Positions 21,914 through 31,026 of a stretch of 36,058 nt of DNA are shown one piece after another. The notes beneath the pieces are model-generated. The model searched no databases. It saw only the letters and a program-made list of their open reading frames with translations, and was not told the origin of the DNA. This DNA is from a virus. The translations under genes were made by a program, and so were the position numbers. Position 1 is the first letter of the stretch. The number at the start of each line of letters is the position of its first letter. The DNA lies in the IMG/VR virus record IMGVR_UViG_3300021139_000059, positions 1-36,058 of that record. One strand, written 5' to 3'.

Positions 21914-24900
21914 ATGCTTCTTGATCTACCTAAACTTGGCACGGTAAAGTTTGACGATAATCTTACTGAAGATCAACTGAATTTACAGTTAGATGCACTT
22001 GCCAAAAAATATAACTTTGAACTTCCCCGTGGGCAATTAACTACTGGGGAGATGAGTAAGCGCGCTTTAACGCGTGGGTTTACGGAACTTGGATCTACTC
22101 TTACAGATGTCATCCCTGCTATGGGAGCAAGTGCTTTAGGATTTAATGATTACGCTAAAGAACAATTAGAAGAAGCTGCAGATAAACAAAAAGAACTTTC
22201 TACAAGATACGCACCCCAATACCGTACTAGAAAAGACGTAAAAGGTATTAGCGATGTTCCTGGATTTGCGTTAGAAACTGTACTTGAAAATGCGCCTAGC
22301 ATATTAACATCTCTTGTACCTGGTGTTGGCGCAGAAGTTGCCGCTACTAGGGCTGGACTTGGCGCTGCTGGAAAAGCTGTAGCTGGTGGTGCCGGTGCTT
22401 TCCTTGGTTCTTATGCACAAAACGCCCCTGATACATTTCAAGGTATCTACGAAAAGACCGGACAATTAGCCCCGGGAGCTGCTGCTATTTTTGGTGCTGG
22501 ACAAGCCGCACTTGACTCTATATTACCTGCACAAGTTTTAAATAGACTTAGTGGTCCGATGAAAGCTAGTATTGTTGAAAAGGTATTAGAGAAGTCGGGC
22601 ATGGATAAGGCGCTATTGCGTACTATTACTGCGAACACAATACAGGCAATGACTGAAGAGGGTCTTACTGAAGGCGCACAGGAAGCGCTTAGTATTGCCG
22701 CAGAAAATTTTGTAGCTAAACATCCCCAAGTATTTAATAGCGAAGATTGGGATCGCATCATGGAATCAAGTGTCCGTGGTGCAGTAGCTGGTGCTCCATT
22801 TGGTGGGGCTAGTGGTGCTATTGAACATAGCAGAAGAGCGTATCAGGCTCAATTAGATGCGGCTAAAGATCAAGCAAAAGATACTGGCAAGTCAGTAATG
22901 CTTGCACTTCCGTATGACCCTAAAGTTTCTGCCCCAACAGAATATGGACAACAAGTTATTTATGTACACCCAGATGGTAGTACATCCCAAGGCTCAGAAT
23001 TATCTGACGAAGCATTTGCACAGCAGTATCCTAAATTTACTCCCCCTGCTCCATTAGATACGCAGGCTGCGCTTAAAGCAAATCAAATTGCAATTAACCA
23101 AGGACGCAAAGAAGAAAAGCAAAGAGAAGCTCAAGCTAAGTTAGCACAACAAAACTTAAAATCAGTTATTGCGGAAATTGCCCCAAATAATATTGATTTA
23201 TTATCTTTAGCTCAGACTCCATCCCCAATACAACAAACAATTATTCAGCAACAGGCTGAAAATGATGCCCTAGCTGCTAAAAGAAATCCTCCACCAAAAG
23301 CAGCGGGCGTTACACCACAACCGGCCACAACTGCTGAAGTAGTAACACCACAACAAGTTTCTACAGTAATTGACGACAATACATTTAAAGCTTTGGGTAT
23401 TGGTCCCAGCGCAAAGATAATCAGAGACAAGTTAATACATGGCAAAGATATTGCCGACCCAGCTCAAGCGGCTGAAGTAAAGTCTATACTTGAAGACTTT
23501 GCAAATAAAACAACAAGCAAAAAAGCACGTGACAATATTGGGGCATTTTTGGATCGCCCTGAATTTAAAGGAGTAGAAAATGTTGCAGGACCTAACGCCA
23601 GCACAAGTGGAACAAGCGTTCCTGTGGCTGGACAAACCAGTGAAAACGCGCCCGCCGGAGGACCTACTGAACTTGAATCAAATGGAGTGGTTTCTACTGG
23701 AGAGAATGTTGAGCCAACTGCTACAGGAGAAGCAGAGCAACCCCTTACAGTAAGGAAAAAAGCTAAGGGCAAAAAAGAAATTGCTGATGAAATTAAAGCT
23801 GAAACAGGGGAAGAGACTGCGCAAAAAGAACAGCTTGATTTTGTGCAACAAAATGAGCAAAACACAAATGACTTGATTAACAATCAAGTTCAAGCTGCTG
23901 CTAAAGATGCTGGGCTGCGCCCCGAAAGTATTGATATTGAGGATCATTCCAATACAGATGCGCATAAAACACTTAGACTGCCAGCTCTTTTGGCTGAGTA
24001 TTTCCGTCTAGGCGAAATGATTAAAGCGGATCCAGCTAAAGCTAAAAAGAATCAAAAAGAACGTGACGTTATTAAGAATGCAATTGATAAGTCTACGCCT
24101 GAAGCAGCTAAGTTTTTACAGACTTTAGAAAGATATACCCCTGCCCAACGTGATGCTTTAATATCAGAAGTTGGTAAGCAGGGTAGGCAGCATATGAATG
24201 ACTTGGTAAAAGCCAAAGTCGATGAAGCGGTTAAAAATTCTGCCAACAAACAAAAACCTGCAGAGCAACAGATAAACCCTGAGCCGGAAATAGATGAAGC
24301 TAAAATAGATGAAGCAACTAAAAAGCTTGCAGAAATTTTGCATGCTAGGGGCATCTCTAGATTCTTTGCTCCTAAATTCAAAGGTAAAGATTTAAATGAG
24401 CGTGGGCAAGAACTAGCTCGTCAAGGTAACTTTAATGGGTTACTCGATCATCTTATTAATACAGTAACAGACCCCGAGATTAAACAAGTATTACGCAAGA
24501 TCCGTTCACTTGGCAATAAACCAAAAATTGTAATCGGTCCTGTTGAGGGAGATCGTCCTGGTTCTTATGACCCAGTAACCAATACGATTACGCTTGATCT
24601 AAATACTGGATTGAATGAGCACACAGTTATGCATGAGATGGCACATAGTGCTTTAGCTCACATACTAGAAAACCGTAATCATCCGCTAACAAAAGAGTTT
24701 GTAAAGTTCTTTGACCAAATTAAAAACCAATTAGGTAATGCTTATGGTGGGGAAAACTTACAAGAATTCGCAGCTGAGTTAGTAGGTAACCAACAATTCC
24801 AAGCTCTGCTCAAAGACATCAAAGCCCCAAAGAGCAAGAATATGTTTGTGCGTATTCTGCAAACTATTGCCGAAGCTCTTGGTTTCCGCAAAGGGCAGTC

Positions 24901-27613
24901 TGCTTACGATAAAGGATTAAAGTTTATCAATGATTTACTTGATGTATCCGAAGGGGTTGAGTCATCAGCTTCTAATAAGATGTTCTTGGGTAACGGTAAT
25001 GCTTGGAGTTCTTTAAGTGATATAGGCATGTCCATGCCAGCTCTTGGTAGGCAGTCTATCGAAAACGCTAAGAATACCTTCTCCAACATAAAAGATTTTG
25101 GTTGGCTAAAAACAGCATTTAAAACATTGCGTCTTGATAATATCAACACCATATATGGCAAAGAATTGCCATCTATCCAAACACTGCTTGATGCAATTGA
25201 GACTCGTACTGGTAGAGTACAACAAGAGCGTACAAAACTAGAGAATAAAGTAAAAGAATTTAGGAAGATTGAAACTAAATTCCCCGAAGCAGTTAAGAAA
25301 ATGGATGACATGGCAATTGATGCCAGACTTGCGGGGATTGAATTAGTATCTCAAATTAACCCTAATTTTAAACCTGATGCTAAAAACTTAGCGGAATACA
25401 ACAGGTTAAAGAGTGTATATAACTCTTTACCAAAAGAAGTTCGTGAGATGTACGACAGTATTCGTACTGACTACCAAGACGCGATCAATGGTTATCTGCA
25501 TTTATTAATTGGTGATCCAGCCAAGGGTGTACCCGGCATGGTTGAGCCTGGTCTTGCACAAAAACTTAAAGCCCAGTTTGAAGCTGAAAAGCGCGTTGCT
25601 GGTTATGTGCCATTTAAACGCTATGGTAATTTCTGGGTAGAGTATGCAGATCCTGCAACGGGTGAACGTGTGGCAAGCTCCTTTGAATCTATTCGTGAGC
25701 GCCAACAATTTGTAGATGCAAATCTAAAAGATACGCCACATAAGTTATATCGCAATCTTGAGGATATTAGATACCAGCCCGGGACTATCCCACCCACTAG
25801 ATTTATTGGTAACTTGATGGCTACCTTGCAAAAACAAGGCGCTTCACAAAACCAACTTGACTCCGTATATCAGACATACTTGTCTTTGTTCCCTGCTGAA
25901 TCAATCAATAAGCAGTTTATGAAGTCTAAGAATGTGCTTGGTATGGAGAAAAATACCCTGCGCAACTATAGCAACACGATGTGGTCATGGACTAACAAAC
26001 TTGCTAATACGGAATTTGGTCCGAAGATTGATAAGGCTATTGAAGGTATTAAAACAGAAGCAAGTAATGCGAATACCCTTGAGACTGCGGCGGTTGCCGA
26101 AACCATTGCAGAACAAAATAACTTTTTCCACAACCCAACATTTGGAAACTTAACTCATACCGCCACTGCGCTTAGTTACTTCGAATACATTGCAGGTAAC
26201 GTATCGTCTGCAATAGTTAACTTAACTTCTTTGCCAATGCTTGTATGGCCCACATTAGGTGGTAAGTTTGGGTTTGGTAAAACAAATTCTGCTATGGCAG
26301 CCGCAGGTAAACTAGCTCTGGGCGATTGGAGTAAGGACGCAAGATACAAGAACTTGTATCAAGCTATGATGGACCACGATCAGCTTGGACATACAACTGC
26401 ACGCAATGTACTTGAAGCAAAAGGTGGAGCGCCTGGATTCTCTAGTCTGTACGGCAGAATATTAGATGGCTTGTCAATACCGTTCTCTGCATCTGAAAGA
26501 TACAACCGTGCAACCACAGGTATCGCTGCATATGATTTAGCAAAGCAAAGCGGAATGAGCGAGGCAGAAGCTATTAAGTATGCGCTAACCACTACAAAAG
26601 ATCTTCATACGTCAGGTCTAGCTTCGACAGCGCCGCTGTGGATGCAGAACCCAGTTGGTCGTGTTATGTTTACCTTTAAGTCCTATGCATGGAATAGTGC
26701 ATTTGTCATAGCGCGTGCTTTCCATCAGGCTTTTAAGAATGAAGATCCAGCTATCCAACGCGCCGCACGTAGACAACTTTTAGGTATCTTTGGGATGTCT
26801 ATGGCTTTTGGTGGTATCAAAGGTCTGCCTTTCCACGGAGCAACAACTTTACTTGCGACTATGATCCAGTCCTTATTTGGGGATGACGATGAGCCATTTG
26901 ATGTGGATGAGGAAATGCGTGACTTTTTTGGTGAAGCTCTTTACAAAGGCGCATTTAACTACGTAACAAATTTAGAAACATCTAATCGCACAGGACTTGC
27001 AACTGATCTAATCTTTAGGGATGACCCAAGGGGCGTTGCCGATCACGGTTATGCTTTATCTGCTATGCAACAAGCTTTTGGACCTGCTGGTACATATTTG
27101 GTCAATGCAGAAAATGCGATCAAGTTAATGAAGGAAGGACACACAGAGCGTGCGATTGAGTCATTATTGCCAAGCTTTATCCGTAACGGATTTAAAGGCG
27201 CAAGGTACATGAATGAAGGCGCATTGACGCTAAAGGGTGATCCAGTTCAAGAAGATATAAGTGCATGGAATAGTATGATGCAGGTAGCAGGATTTGCCCC
27301 TGCCGAGTTATCTAGTATTTACGAAAAAACCTCTGCAGCAAAAGCAGCGGAGAATCAAATTAAACAACGCCGTACCGCTATCCTAACCGCATACGATATG
27401 GCACGTACATCTGGCGATGATGACTTGATGCAAGAAGTTAGAGAGCGTCAACAAAAATTTAACGAAGCGCATCCGACCGACAGAATAACTCAAGAGAGTT
27501 TAGAAAAATCTCATCGTGCACGGGTTGAGAATGAAAAGAATGTAATAAATGGCGTTACATTTAATAAACACTTAGTTAAAGAAATTAAACAGAATTACTT
27601 TAATGAGGAATAA
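21914..27613 (+). CDS. Giant internal virion/ejection protein with HExxH metalloprotease-like motif (LPD38/PLxRFG type)
   Basis: A 1899-residue protein. About 115-210 is an Ala/Gly-rich hydrophobic region (VPGVGAEVAATRAGLGAAGK, APGAAAIFGAGQAALDSILP). A Gln/Lys-rich linker spans about 380-860. Residues 907-911 are HEMAH (LNEHTVMHEMAHSALAH), a zinc-protease motif, with EFAAE at 951-955 as possible third ligand. Long helices follow. The C-terminal part (about 1420-1660: FEYIAGNVSSAIVNLTSLPM, NPVGRVMFTFKSYAWNSAFV, RQLLGIFGMSMAFGGIKGLP) resembles the membrane-active LPD38/PLxRFG region of large phage ejection proteins. It would travel with DNA into the cell. It ends next to the terminator. No frameshift is seen. 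Confidence 0.76.
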   Translation: MLLDLPKLGTVKFDDNLTEDQLNLQLDALAKKYNFELPRGQLTTGEMSKRALTRGFTELGSTLTDVIPAMGASALGFNDYAKEQLEEAADKQKELSTRYAPQYRTRKDVKGISDVPGFALETVLENAPSILTSLVPGVGAEVAATRAGLGAAGKAVAGGAGAFLGSYAQNAPDTFQGIYEKTGQLAPGAAAIFGAGQAALDSILPAQVLNRLSGPMKASIVEKVLEKSGMDKALLRTITANTIQAMTEEGLTEGAQEALSIAAENFVAKHPQVFNSEDWDRIMESSVRGAVAGAPFGGASGAIEHSRRAYQAQLDAAKDQAKDTGKSVMLALPYDPKVSAPTEYGQQVIYVHPDGSTSQGSELSDEAFAQQYPKFTPPAPLDTQAALKANQIAINQGRKEEKQREAQAKLAQQNLKSVIAEIAPNNIDLLSLAQTPSPIQQTIIQQQAENDALAAKRNPPPKAAGVTPQPATTAEVVTPQQVSTVIDDNTFKALGIGPSAKIIRDKLIHGKDIADPAQAAEVKSILEDFANKTTSKKARDNIGAFLDRPEFKGVENVAGPNASTSGTSVPVAGQTSENAPAGGPTELESNGVVSTGENVEPTATGEAEQPLTVRKKAKGKKEIADEIKAETGEETAQKEQLDFVQQNEQNTNDLINNQVQAAAKDAGLRPESIDIEDHSNTDAHKTLRLPALLAEYFRLGEMIKADPAKAKKNQKERDVIKNAIDKSTPEAAKFLQTLERYTPAQRDALISEVGKQGRQHMNDLVKAKVDEAVKNSANKQKPAEQQINPEPEIDEAKIDEATKKLAEILHARGISRFFAPKFKGKDLNERGQELARQGNFNGLLDHLINTVTDPEIKQVLRKIRSLGNKPKIVIGPVEGDRPGSYDPVTNTITLDLNTGLNEHTVMHEMAHSALAHILENRNHPLTKEFVKFFDQIKNQLGNAYGGENLQEFAAELVGNQQFQALLKDIKAPKSKNMFVRILQTIAEALGFRKGQSAYDKGLKFINDLLDVSEGVESSASNKMFLGNGNAWSSLSDIGMSMPALGRQSIENAKNTFSNIKDFGWLKTAFKTLRLDNINTIYGKELPSIQTLLDAIETRTGRVQQERTKLENKVKEFRKIETKFPEAVKKMDDMAIDARLAGIELVSQINPNFKPDAKNLAEYNRLKSVYNSLPKEVREMYDSIRTDYQDAINGYLHLLIGDPAKGVPGMVEPGLAQKLKAQFEAEKRVAGYVPFKRYGNFWVEYADPATGERVASSFESIRERQQFVDANLKDTPHKLYRNLEDIRYQPGTIPPTRFIGNLMATLQKQGASQNQLDSVYQTYLSLFPAESINKQFMKSKNVLGMEKNTLRNYSNTMWSWTNKLANTEFGPKIDKAIEGIKTEASNANTLETAAVAETIAEQNNFFHNPTFGNLTHTATALSYFEYIAGNVSSAIVNLTSLPMLVWPTLGGKFGFGKTNSAMAAAGKLALGDWSKDARYKNLYQAMMDHDQLGHTTARNVLEAKGGAPGFSSLYGRILDGLSIPFSASERYNRATTGIAAYDLAKQSGMSEAEAIKYALTTTKDLHTSGLASTAPLWMQNPVGRVMFTFKSYAWNSAFVIARAFHQAFKNEDPAIQRAARRQLLGIFGMSMAFGGIKGLPFHGATTLLATMIQSLFGDDDEPFDVDEEMRDFFGEALYKGAFNYVTNLETSNRTGLATDLIFRDDPRGVADHGYALSAMQQAFGPAGTYLVNAENAIKLMKEGHTERAIESLLPSFIRNGFKGARYMNEGALTLKGDPVQEDISAWNSMMQVAGFAPAELSSIYEKTSAAKAAENQIKQRRTAILTAYDMARTSGDDDLMQEVRERQQKFNEAHPTDRITQESLEKSHRARVENEKNVINGVTFNKHLVKEIKQNYFNEE

Positions 27614-27617
27614 AAAA

Positions 27618-27650
27618 AGCCCCCCAATGACACTAATGAGTTGGGGGGCT
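27618..27650 (-). terminator. Rho-independent terminator for the minus-strand operon
   Basis: A perfect 10-bp stem (AGCCCCCCAA at 27618-27627 with TTGGGGGGCT at 27641-27650) encloses a 13-base loop. Read on the minus strand it is followed by a run of seven or more T residues (the A run at 27612-27618), the standard intrinsic terminator. On the plus strand the hairpin is followed by AAATCTA without a T-run, so it should be weaker there. It separates the converging late and replication transcripts. Confidence 0.9.
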
Positions 27651-27657
27651 AAATCTA

Positions 27658-27888
27658 CTAAGGAGAGTAGAGTGCAGTTGGCATTGTATCTTCATTTCTC
27701 CAGACCCGCAAGCCATACACTTTATTCTCTATAACTTGTTTGCAGGTTATATTTAAGCCAAGCCGCCGCGCTTCCTTGCGTACATACCGTTCAACCGTCA
27801 ATCTATCTATGCATGGTATGAAGAAGGAAGTGCCTGGCTTAAACTTATCCCACTCAATCAGTATCGTCAGATTCAGTACCGTCAGCAT
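27658..27888 (-). CDS. Small hypothetical protein (GTSFFIPC family)
   Basis: The last gene of the minus-strand operon, 76 residues. The core KPGTSFFIPCIDRLTVERYV then RKEARRLGLNITCKQVIENK and YGLRVWRNED is a compact alpha/beta pattern that I recall from short phage proteins beginning near W--LKPG-SFFIPCLD. The ATG at 27888 overlaps the upstream primase gene by 35 bases and has no clear ribosome site; the conserved part begins about residue 13, so the true start may be a non-ATG codon near 27855. It ends with tandem stops (TAG TAG) 8 bases before the terminator. Function unknown. Confidence 0.62.
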   Translation of the reverse strand: MLTVLNLTILIEWDKFKPGTSFFIPCIDRLTVERYVRKEARRLGLNITCKQVIENKVYGLRVWRNEDTMPTALYSP

Positions 27889-30706
27889 TTAAGATTACAT
27901 TCTCGTTGAAGAAGTCCAGTTTGGTAGTATCAAAACACAGAGCATTTACTGGCGCTTGAGTATTGGCAATCGTTCCTGCAGTCATACGCTTTTTCTTAAT
28001 CCCAAGCAAGCTCTTATTCTTGCGGTAGGGAGCAAGTGACTCGTCAAAGTTTGTAAAGGTCTTAGAGCAATCATCTCGGTATGACCGAACAACAACATAA
28101 AGCATCTTAGTATCAGGCTCGTACCGGATAGTCAGCGCACCTCGTGGTTCTCTCATCGGACCATGCTCAAGTCCAGTCCTATTATCCCTCGCGCCATTGA
28201 TAACAAGAATCTCGTGGAAGTGACGTTGCAAGAACGCACCTAAGAACTCGTCATTATCGAACATGTATTCGCGGGTTCTGTTTCTTGTTTCGCCTATTAA
28301 GTTTATTGCGTAATTGAATACTGGCTTGATTGGGATATTATGCAGCCCCAGCGTCTTGGCTATTGTGCCTCCTGTTATAGCTAATGAAGCCATAAGCGCC
28401 CAGTACCTCTCGTTGTTTTTAATTCCTGCGCCCTGCTCAACTCGCAAATAAATCTCGTCCATCTTGGCTTTGATCATAGGCAACTGCCCAACCAAGCATT
28501 GTGAATAAGGTTCGATTGCGTGCCCATAGTTGTTCATCAGCCTACCAAAGTGTTGCCTAGCCCAAGTAGCATCATCATGCGGATCAGGTTTTATGTTGAT
28601 CTCCAGAACACGCTTTAATTCACCATCAGGAAAGTTCTTTATAGAAAGCAATGCATCAGTTACGGATCGGTTGGATGAAGTTACCAAGCCAGTCTGCCAC
28701 TTCGTGTTGTTAGCACGTTCTGCGTTCTCATGTTGCTTGTATCGGTTCTTAGCTCTACCAGAAGTTACGTCATAGACCTGTTGCGACATCACATCAGGAG
28801 CCATATTGGTAATCTCGTCCATCGTTACGGCAAAGTTTTGCATCACACCAAGCCTACCCATGCGTGAGTTGTATGTATCTTTTGGGGATAGCATTAGCTC
28901 TTTGGGTCTGCCGTAGATACTGTTGATACCTTGCAAAATAGTGGTTTTCCCTGATCCCGATTCCCGACTAAATAAGTTGAGCAAGAAGCCATCAAGGGGA
29001 GTAAGCTTCATAAGAAGCGTGCCAAATCCCATGAAGAAAGCAAAAGCTCTGTCCTCCATACCTTCTTTGCCGTACACATTGATAACATCTTTCCATACAT
29101 GGAAGTCACCTTTGCTTTGGAATAACGGCACATGCGGTAATGTCGGAGATGATGGTGGACTATATACCGTCTCAGTTGCACGGATTTCTCTATCGCCAAT
29201 TATGATGCCCGACTCGTCTTCTAACCAGCCAAATTGTTTATGCGCTTTTTCTGCTTTCGAATTCATTTGTAATTCCTCTACCCATTTTGTTACGTATAAC
29301 ATAAGTGAATCTTGTTTCTTTCCAAGTGCCGTTACCCCATGAGATGCAATAGTTGCAATGAATTTCTCTTTAGATAACACATGATGTAATGGCATGATGA
29401 AGTCACGCACGCCGTCTTTTGGTAAGTGAAGCCTAAGTAAAACTGTTTCGCCCAAGTCAGGATCTTGCATGCGCTTGACCACATAGAAGTCATATGGGTA
29501 AACTAAATCATCTTGCTCTTCATCATCCTTGGTTTTGTTGTGGATATAAATACCACCGTTCTTTCCTCTAAAAAATGGGTAAGGGTATTTAGGAATTACA
29601 TATTCTTTAAGCTCTTTAGTTTCCGGTTGTAGCCCAACAACTTTGTTGTCTTCTTCAGTAGCTTCGATAATTTCTTTGCCAATCTGAATAGGGCTAGTAA
29701 TCTTGAGCGTACATCCCTCGCAACCGCTTGGGTTTAATTTCTTAAATGTCTCGCATGTATATGGACCTTTAGTCTCATCAGCCTTTTTCTCTGTCTCGTA
29801 CTTGGAATAGTCGGGGTGCTTGCTAGATATAACATGGATAGCTTTATCTCTATCTACACATTGTTGTGCAATACTAAGCCCTGCCCTCCACATCGGTTCT
29901 TCAAGCGTGGGTTGGTTGTCATAGATATAAGCTATCTGATTACACCCCGTACCTTGCACCGACTTGATAAGTATGGTCTTAAATCTAGATTGGCTATTAC
30001 CCATGAGCGCAAGGGTCGCCGCATCCATAGGTCTACGATGTTCAGACTTAGCCAGATTCAGCAATATATCCGCACTTGGTACAAGAAGTTCTTGTATCTT
30101 AGTTAATGGTATGGGGGACCCAACCATCATAACTTCAACCAATATTGGATTCGTTGGGTCTTTGACATGGTAGCTCTCAGGTAGCCTAAGAACTCTAGCC
30201 GCTTCGCCAGTAACCGCAGGATCGACTTGGAAATTGTGTTCAACACAAAGCTCCTTCAGCCTTTCCGCATGTGGCTTCCAATCTAATTTTGCCATAGTTT
30301 CTTGGACTGCCCAATAAATATGAGCGCCCATACCTGACTTGACAACCGTTGGCTTTGGTAATTTAGTAGCCTTGCAAAAAGCGCGTAGTGCAGTCAACCC
30401 TTCTTCTAAATTTGTATACGGCTTATTAGGTCCACAATCTAAGTCAATATAAAAAGATCTTAAGGCAAAAGCCGCTTTAGCAGTCCGTCCTTCTTTTGGG
30501 TCGCCATACTTTGCCATAGCAAAGAATACATTGAATCCATCCTTACCAAGTGCATCACCTTCTCTAGAAATACCATCAAGGTCTTTTACAAATCTTTGTC
30601 TAACAACATCTTCATCGTTAACTACCTTAGTACCAAATACACAATAATGTTCATTTTCGTTTAGTGGTGGTAAAACCAGAGTTAAAAACTCTTTTCTTGT
30701 AATCAT
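27854..30706 (-). CDS. Primase-helicase: prim-pol N-terminus fused to DUF927-type helicase
   Basis: A 950-residue replication protein. Residues about 55-200 form an archaeo-eukaryotic primase (prim-pol) domain: YIDLD with D88 and D90 for metal binding, SGMGAHIYWAV with H129, and VDPAVTGEAARVLRLPES. A middle region with a Cys cluster (TCETFKKLNPSGCEGC, about 318-332) is probably zinc-binding and linked to priming. Residues about 560-720 are a DUF927-like ATPase: Walker A SRESGSGKTT (K587) and Walker B FAVTMDEI (D630, E631). It should make primers and unwind DNA at the phage fork. AGGA lies 5 bases before the ATG, next to an inverted repeat at 30718-30755. No DNA polymerase is seen in the window. 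Confidence 0.85.
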   Translation of the reverse strand: MITRKEFLTLVLPPLNENEHYCVFGTKVVNDEDVVRQRFVKDLDGISREGDALGKDGFNVFFAMAKYGDPKEGRTAKAAFALRSFYIDLDCGPNKPYTNLEEGLTALRAFCKATKLPKPTVVKSGMGAHIYWAVQETMAKLDWKPHAERLKELCVEHNFQVDPAVTGEAARVLRLPESYHVKDPTNPILVEVMMVGSPIPLTKIQELLVPSADILLNLAKSEHRRPMDAATLALMGNSQSRFKTILIKSVQGTGCNQIAYIYDNQPTLEEPMWRAGLSIAQQCVDRDKAIHVISSKHPDYSKYETEKKADETKGPYTCETFKKLNPSGCEGCTLKITSPIQIGKEIIEATEEDNKVVGLQPETKELKEYVIPKYPYPFFRGKNGGIYIHNKTKDDEEQDDLVYPYDFYVVKRMQDPDLGETVLLRLHLPKDGVRDFIMPLHHVLSKEKFIATIASHGVTALGKKQDSLMLYVTKWVEELQMNSKAEKAHKQFGWLEDESGIIIGDREIRATETVYSPPSSPTLPHVPLFQSKGDFHVWKDVINVYGKEGMEDRAFAFFMGFGTLLMKLTPLDGFLLNLFSRESGSGKTTILQGINSIYGRPKELMLSPKDTYNSRMGRLGVMQNFAVTMDEITNMAPDVMSQQVYDVTSGRAKNRYKQHENAERANNTKWQTGLVTSSNRSVTDALLSIKNFPDGELKRVLEINIKPDPHDDATWARQHFGRLMNNYGHAIEPYSQCLVGQLPMIKAKMDEIYLRVEQGAGIKNNERYWALMASLAITGGTIAKTLGLHNIPIKPVFNYAINLIGETRNRTREYMFDNDEFLGAFLQRHFHEILVINGARDNRTGLEHGPMREPRGALTIRYEPDTKMLYVVVRSYRDDCSKTFTNFDESLAPYRKNKSLLGIKKKRMTAGTIANTQAPVNALCFDTTKLDFFNENVILNADGTESDDTD

Positions 30707-30717
30707 AACCGTCCTAG

Positions 30718-30755
30718 CGTCTCGTCTAAAGGGGGAAATGGGCAGGGATGAGACG
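30718..30755 (-). promoter_or_regulatory. Inverted repeat beside the primase ribosome-binding site
   Basis: CGTCTCGTC (30718-30726) and GATGAGACG (30747-30755) form an inverted repeat with one imperfect pair and a 20-base loop. In the minus-strand transcript the stem ends 2 bases before the AGGA of the primase gene, so folding could limit ribosome access, or a protein could bind here as an operator. The rest of the 89-base gap (30707-30795) is purine-rich and holds TTGGGGGGCTA on the minus strand, the same 11 bases as the right arm of the terminator. No good promoter boxes are seen. Confidence 0.4.
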
Positions 30756-30795
30756 GAGCATCCTTTTCGGTAGCTAACCTAGCCCCCCAAAAATG

Positions 30796-31026
30796 TTAAG
30801 CTAATTTAATAATTAACTTCTGCATTTTCTCTGCGTGTTTACCCGATACAACTGATTTACCTGAGAACCAAGAATAAATAGTTACCCGACTAACACCAAA
30901 GAATTCAGCTACATCTGTGACGGGAATATCCCGATCAATACAAATTTTGCCTAGTCTAACTCCAAGAAGACTTTGATTAGCCTTTTTGTTCGCATCTGCC
31001 ATTTGAAGGGAGTAACCTACAGGCAT
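30796..31026 (-). CDS. Small Cro/CI-type helix-turn-helix DNA-binding protein
   Basis: A 76-residue protein. Residues about 33-58 form a helix-turn-helix: IPVTDVAEFFGVSRVTIYSW, where VTDVAEFFGVS is helix 2/turn and RVTIYSWFSG the recognition helix, followed by a basic C-terminus (GKHAEKMQKLIIKLA). This is the XRE (Cro/CI) type. The ATG overlaps the stop of the upstream SSB-like gene (TAATG); ATG at residue 9 (31002) is an alternative but lacks a ribosome site. Sitting inside the replication operon, it may regulate early genes or bind the origin. No integrase is present, so it is not evidence for lysogeny. Confidence 0.75.
   Translation of the reverse strand: MPVGYSLQMADANKKANQSLLGVRLGKICIDRDIPVTDVAEFFGVSRVTIYSWFSGKSVVSGKHAEKMQKLIIKLA

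Noticed and set aside
22447-22761. Minus-strand frame inside the Ala/Gly-rich part of the giant gene
   Set aside because: Compositional shadow with no start signal and no coupling to any minus-strand gene.
23464-23883. Long minus-strand frame within the giant ejection gene
   Set aside because: Hydrophobic Ser/Leu-rich shadow of the coding strand; no motif, no ribosome site, and it lies opposite a clearly coding frame.
27661-27740. Plus-strand AAGGAG followed by a GTG start and a 20-codon frame just after the terminator
   Set aside because: It is antisense to the last minus-strand gene, only 20 codons long, and shows no protein-like features.
30796-31026. Repressor-based evidence for a temperate lifestyle
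   Set aside because: The HTH protein is a small Cro/CI-type, but no integrase, excisionase, attachment site or divergent cI/cro switch is visible, so lysogeny is not supported.
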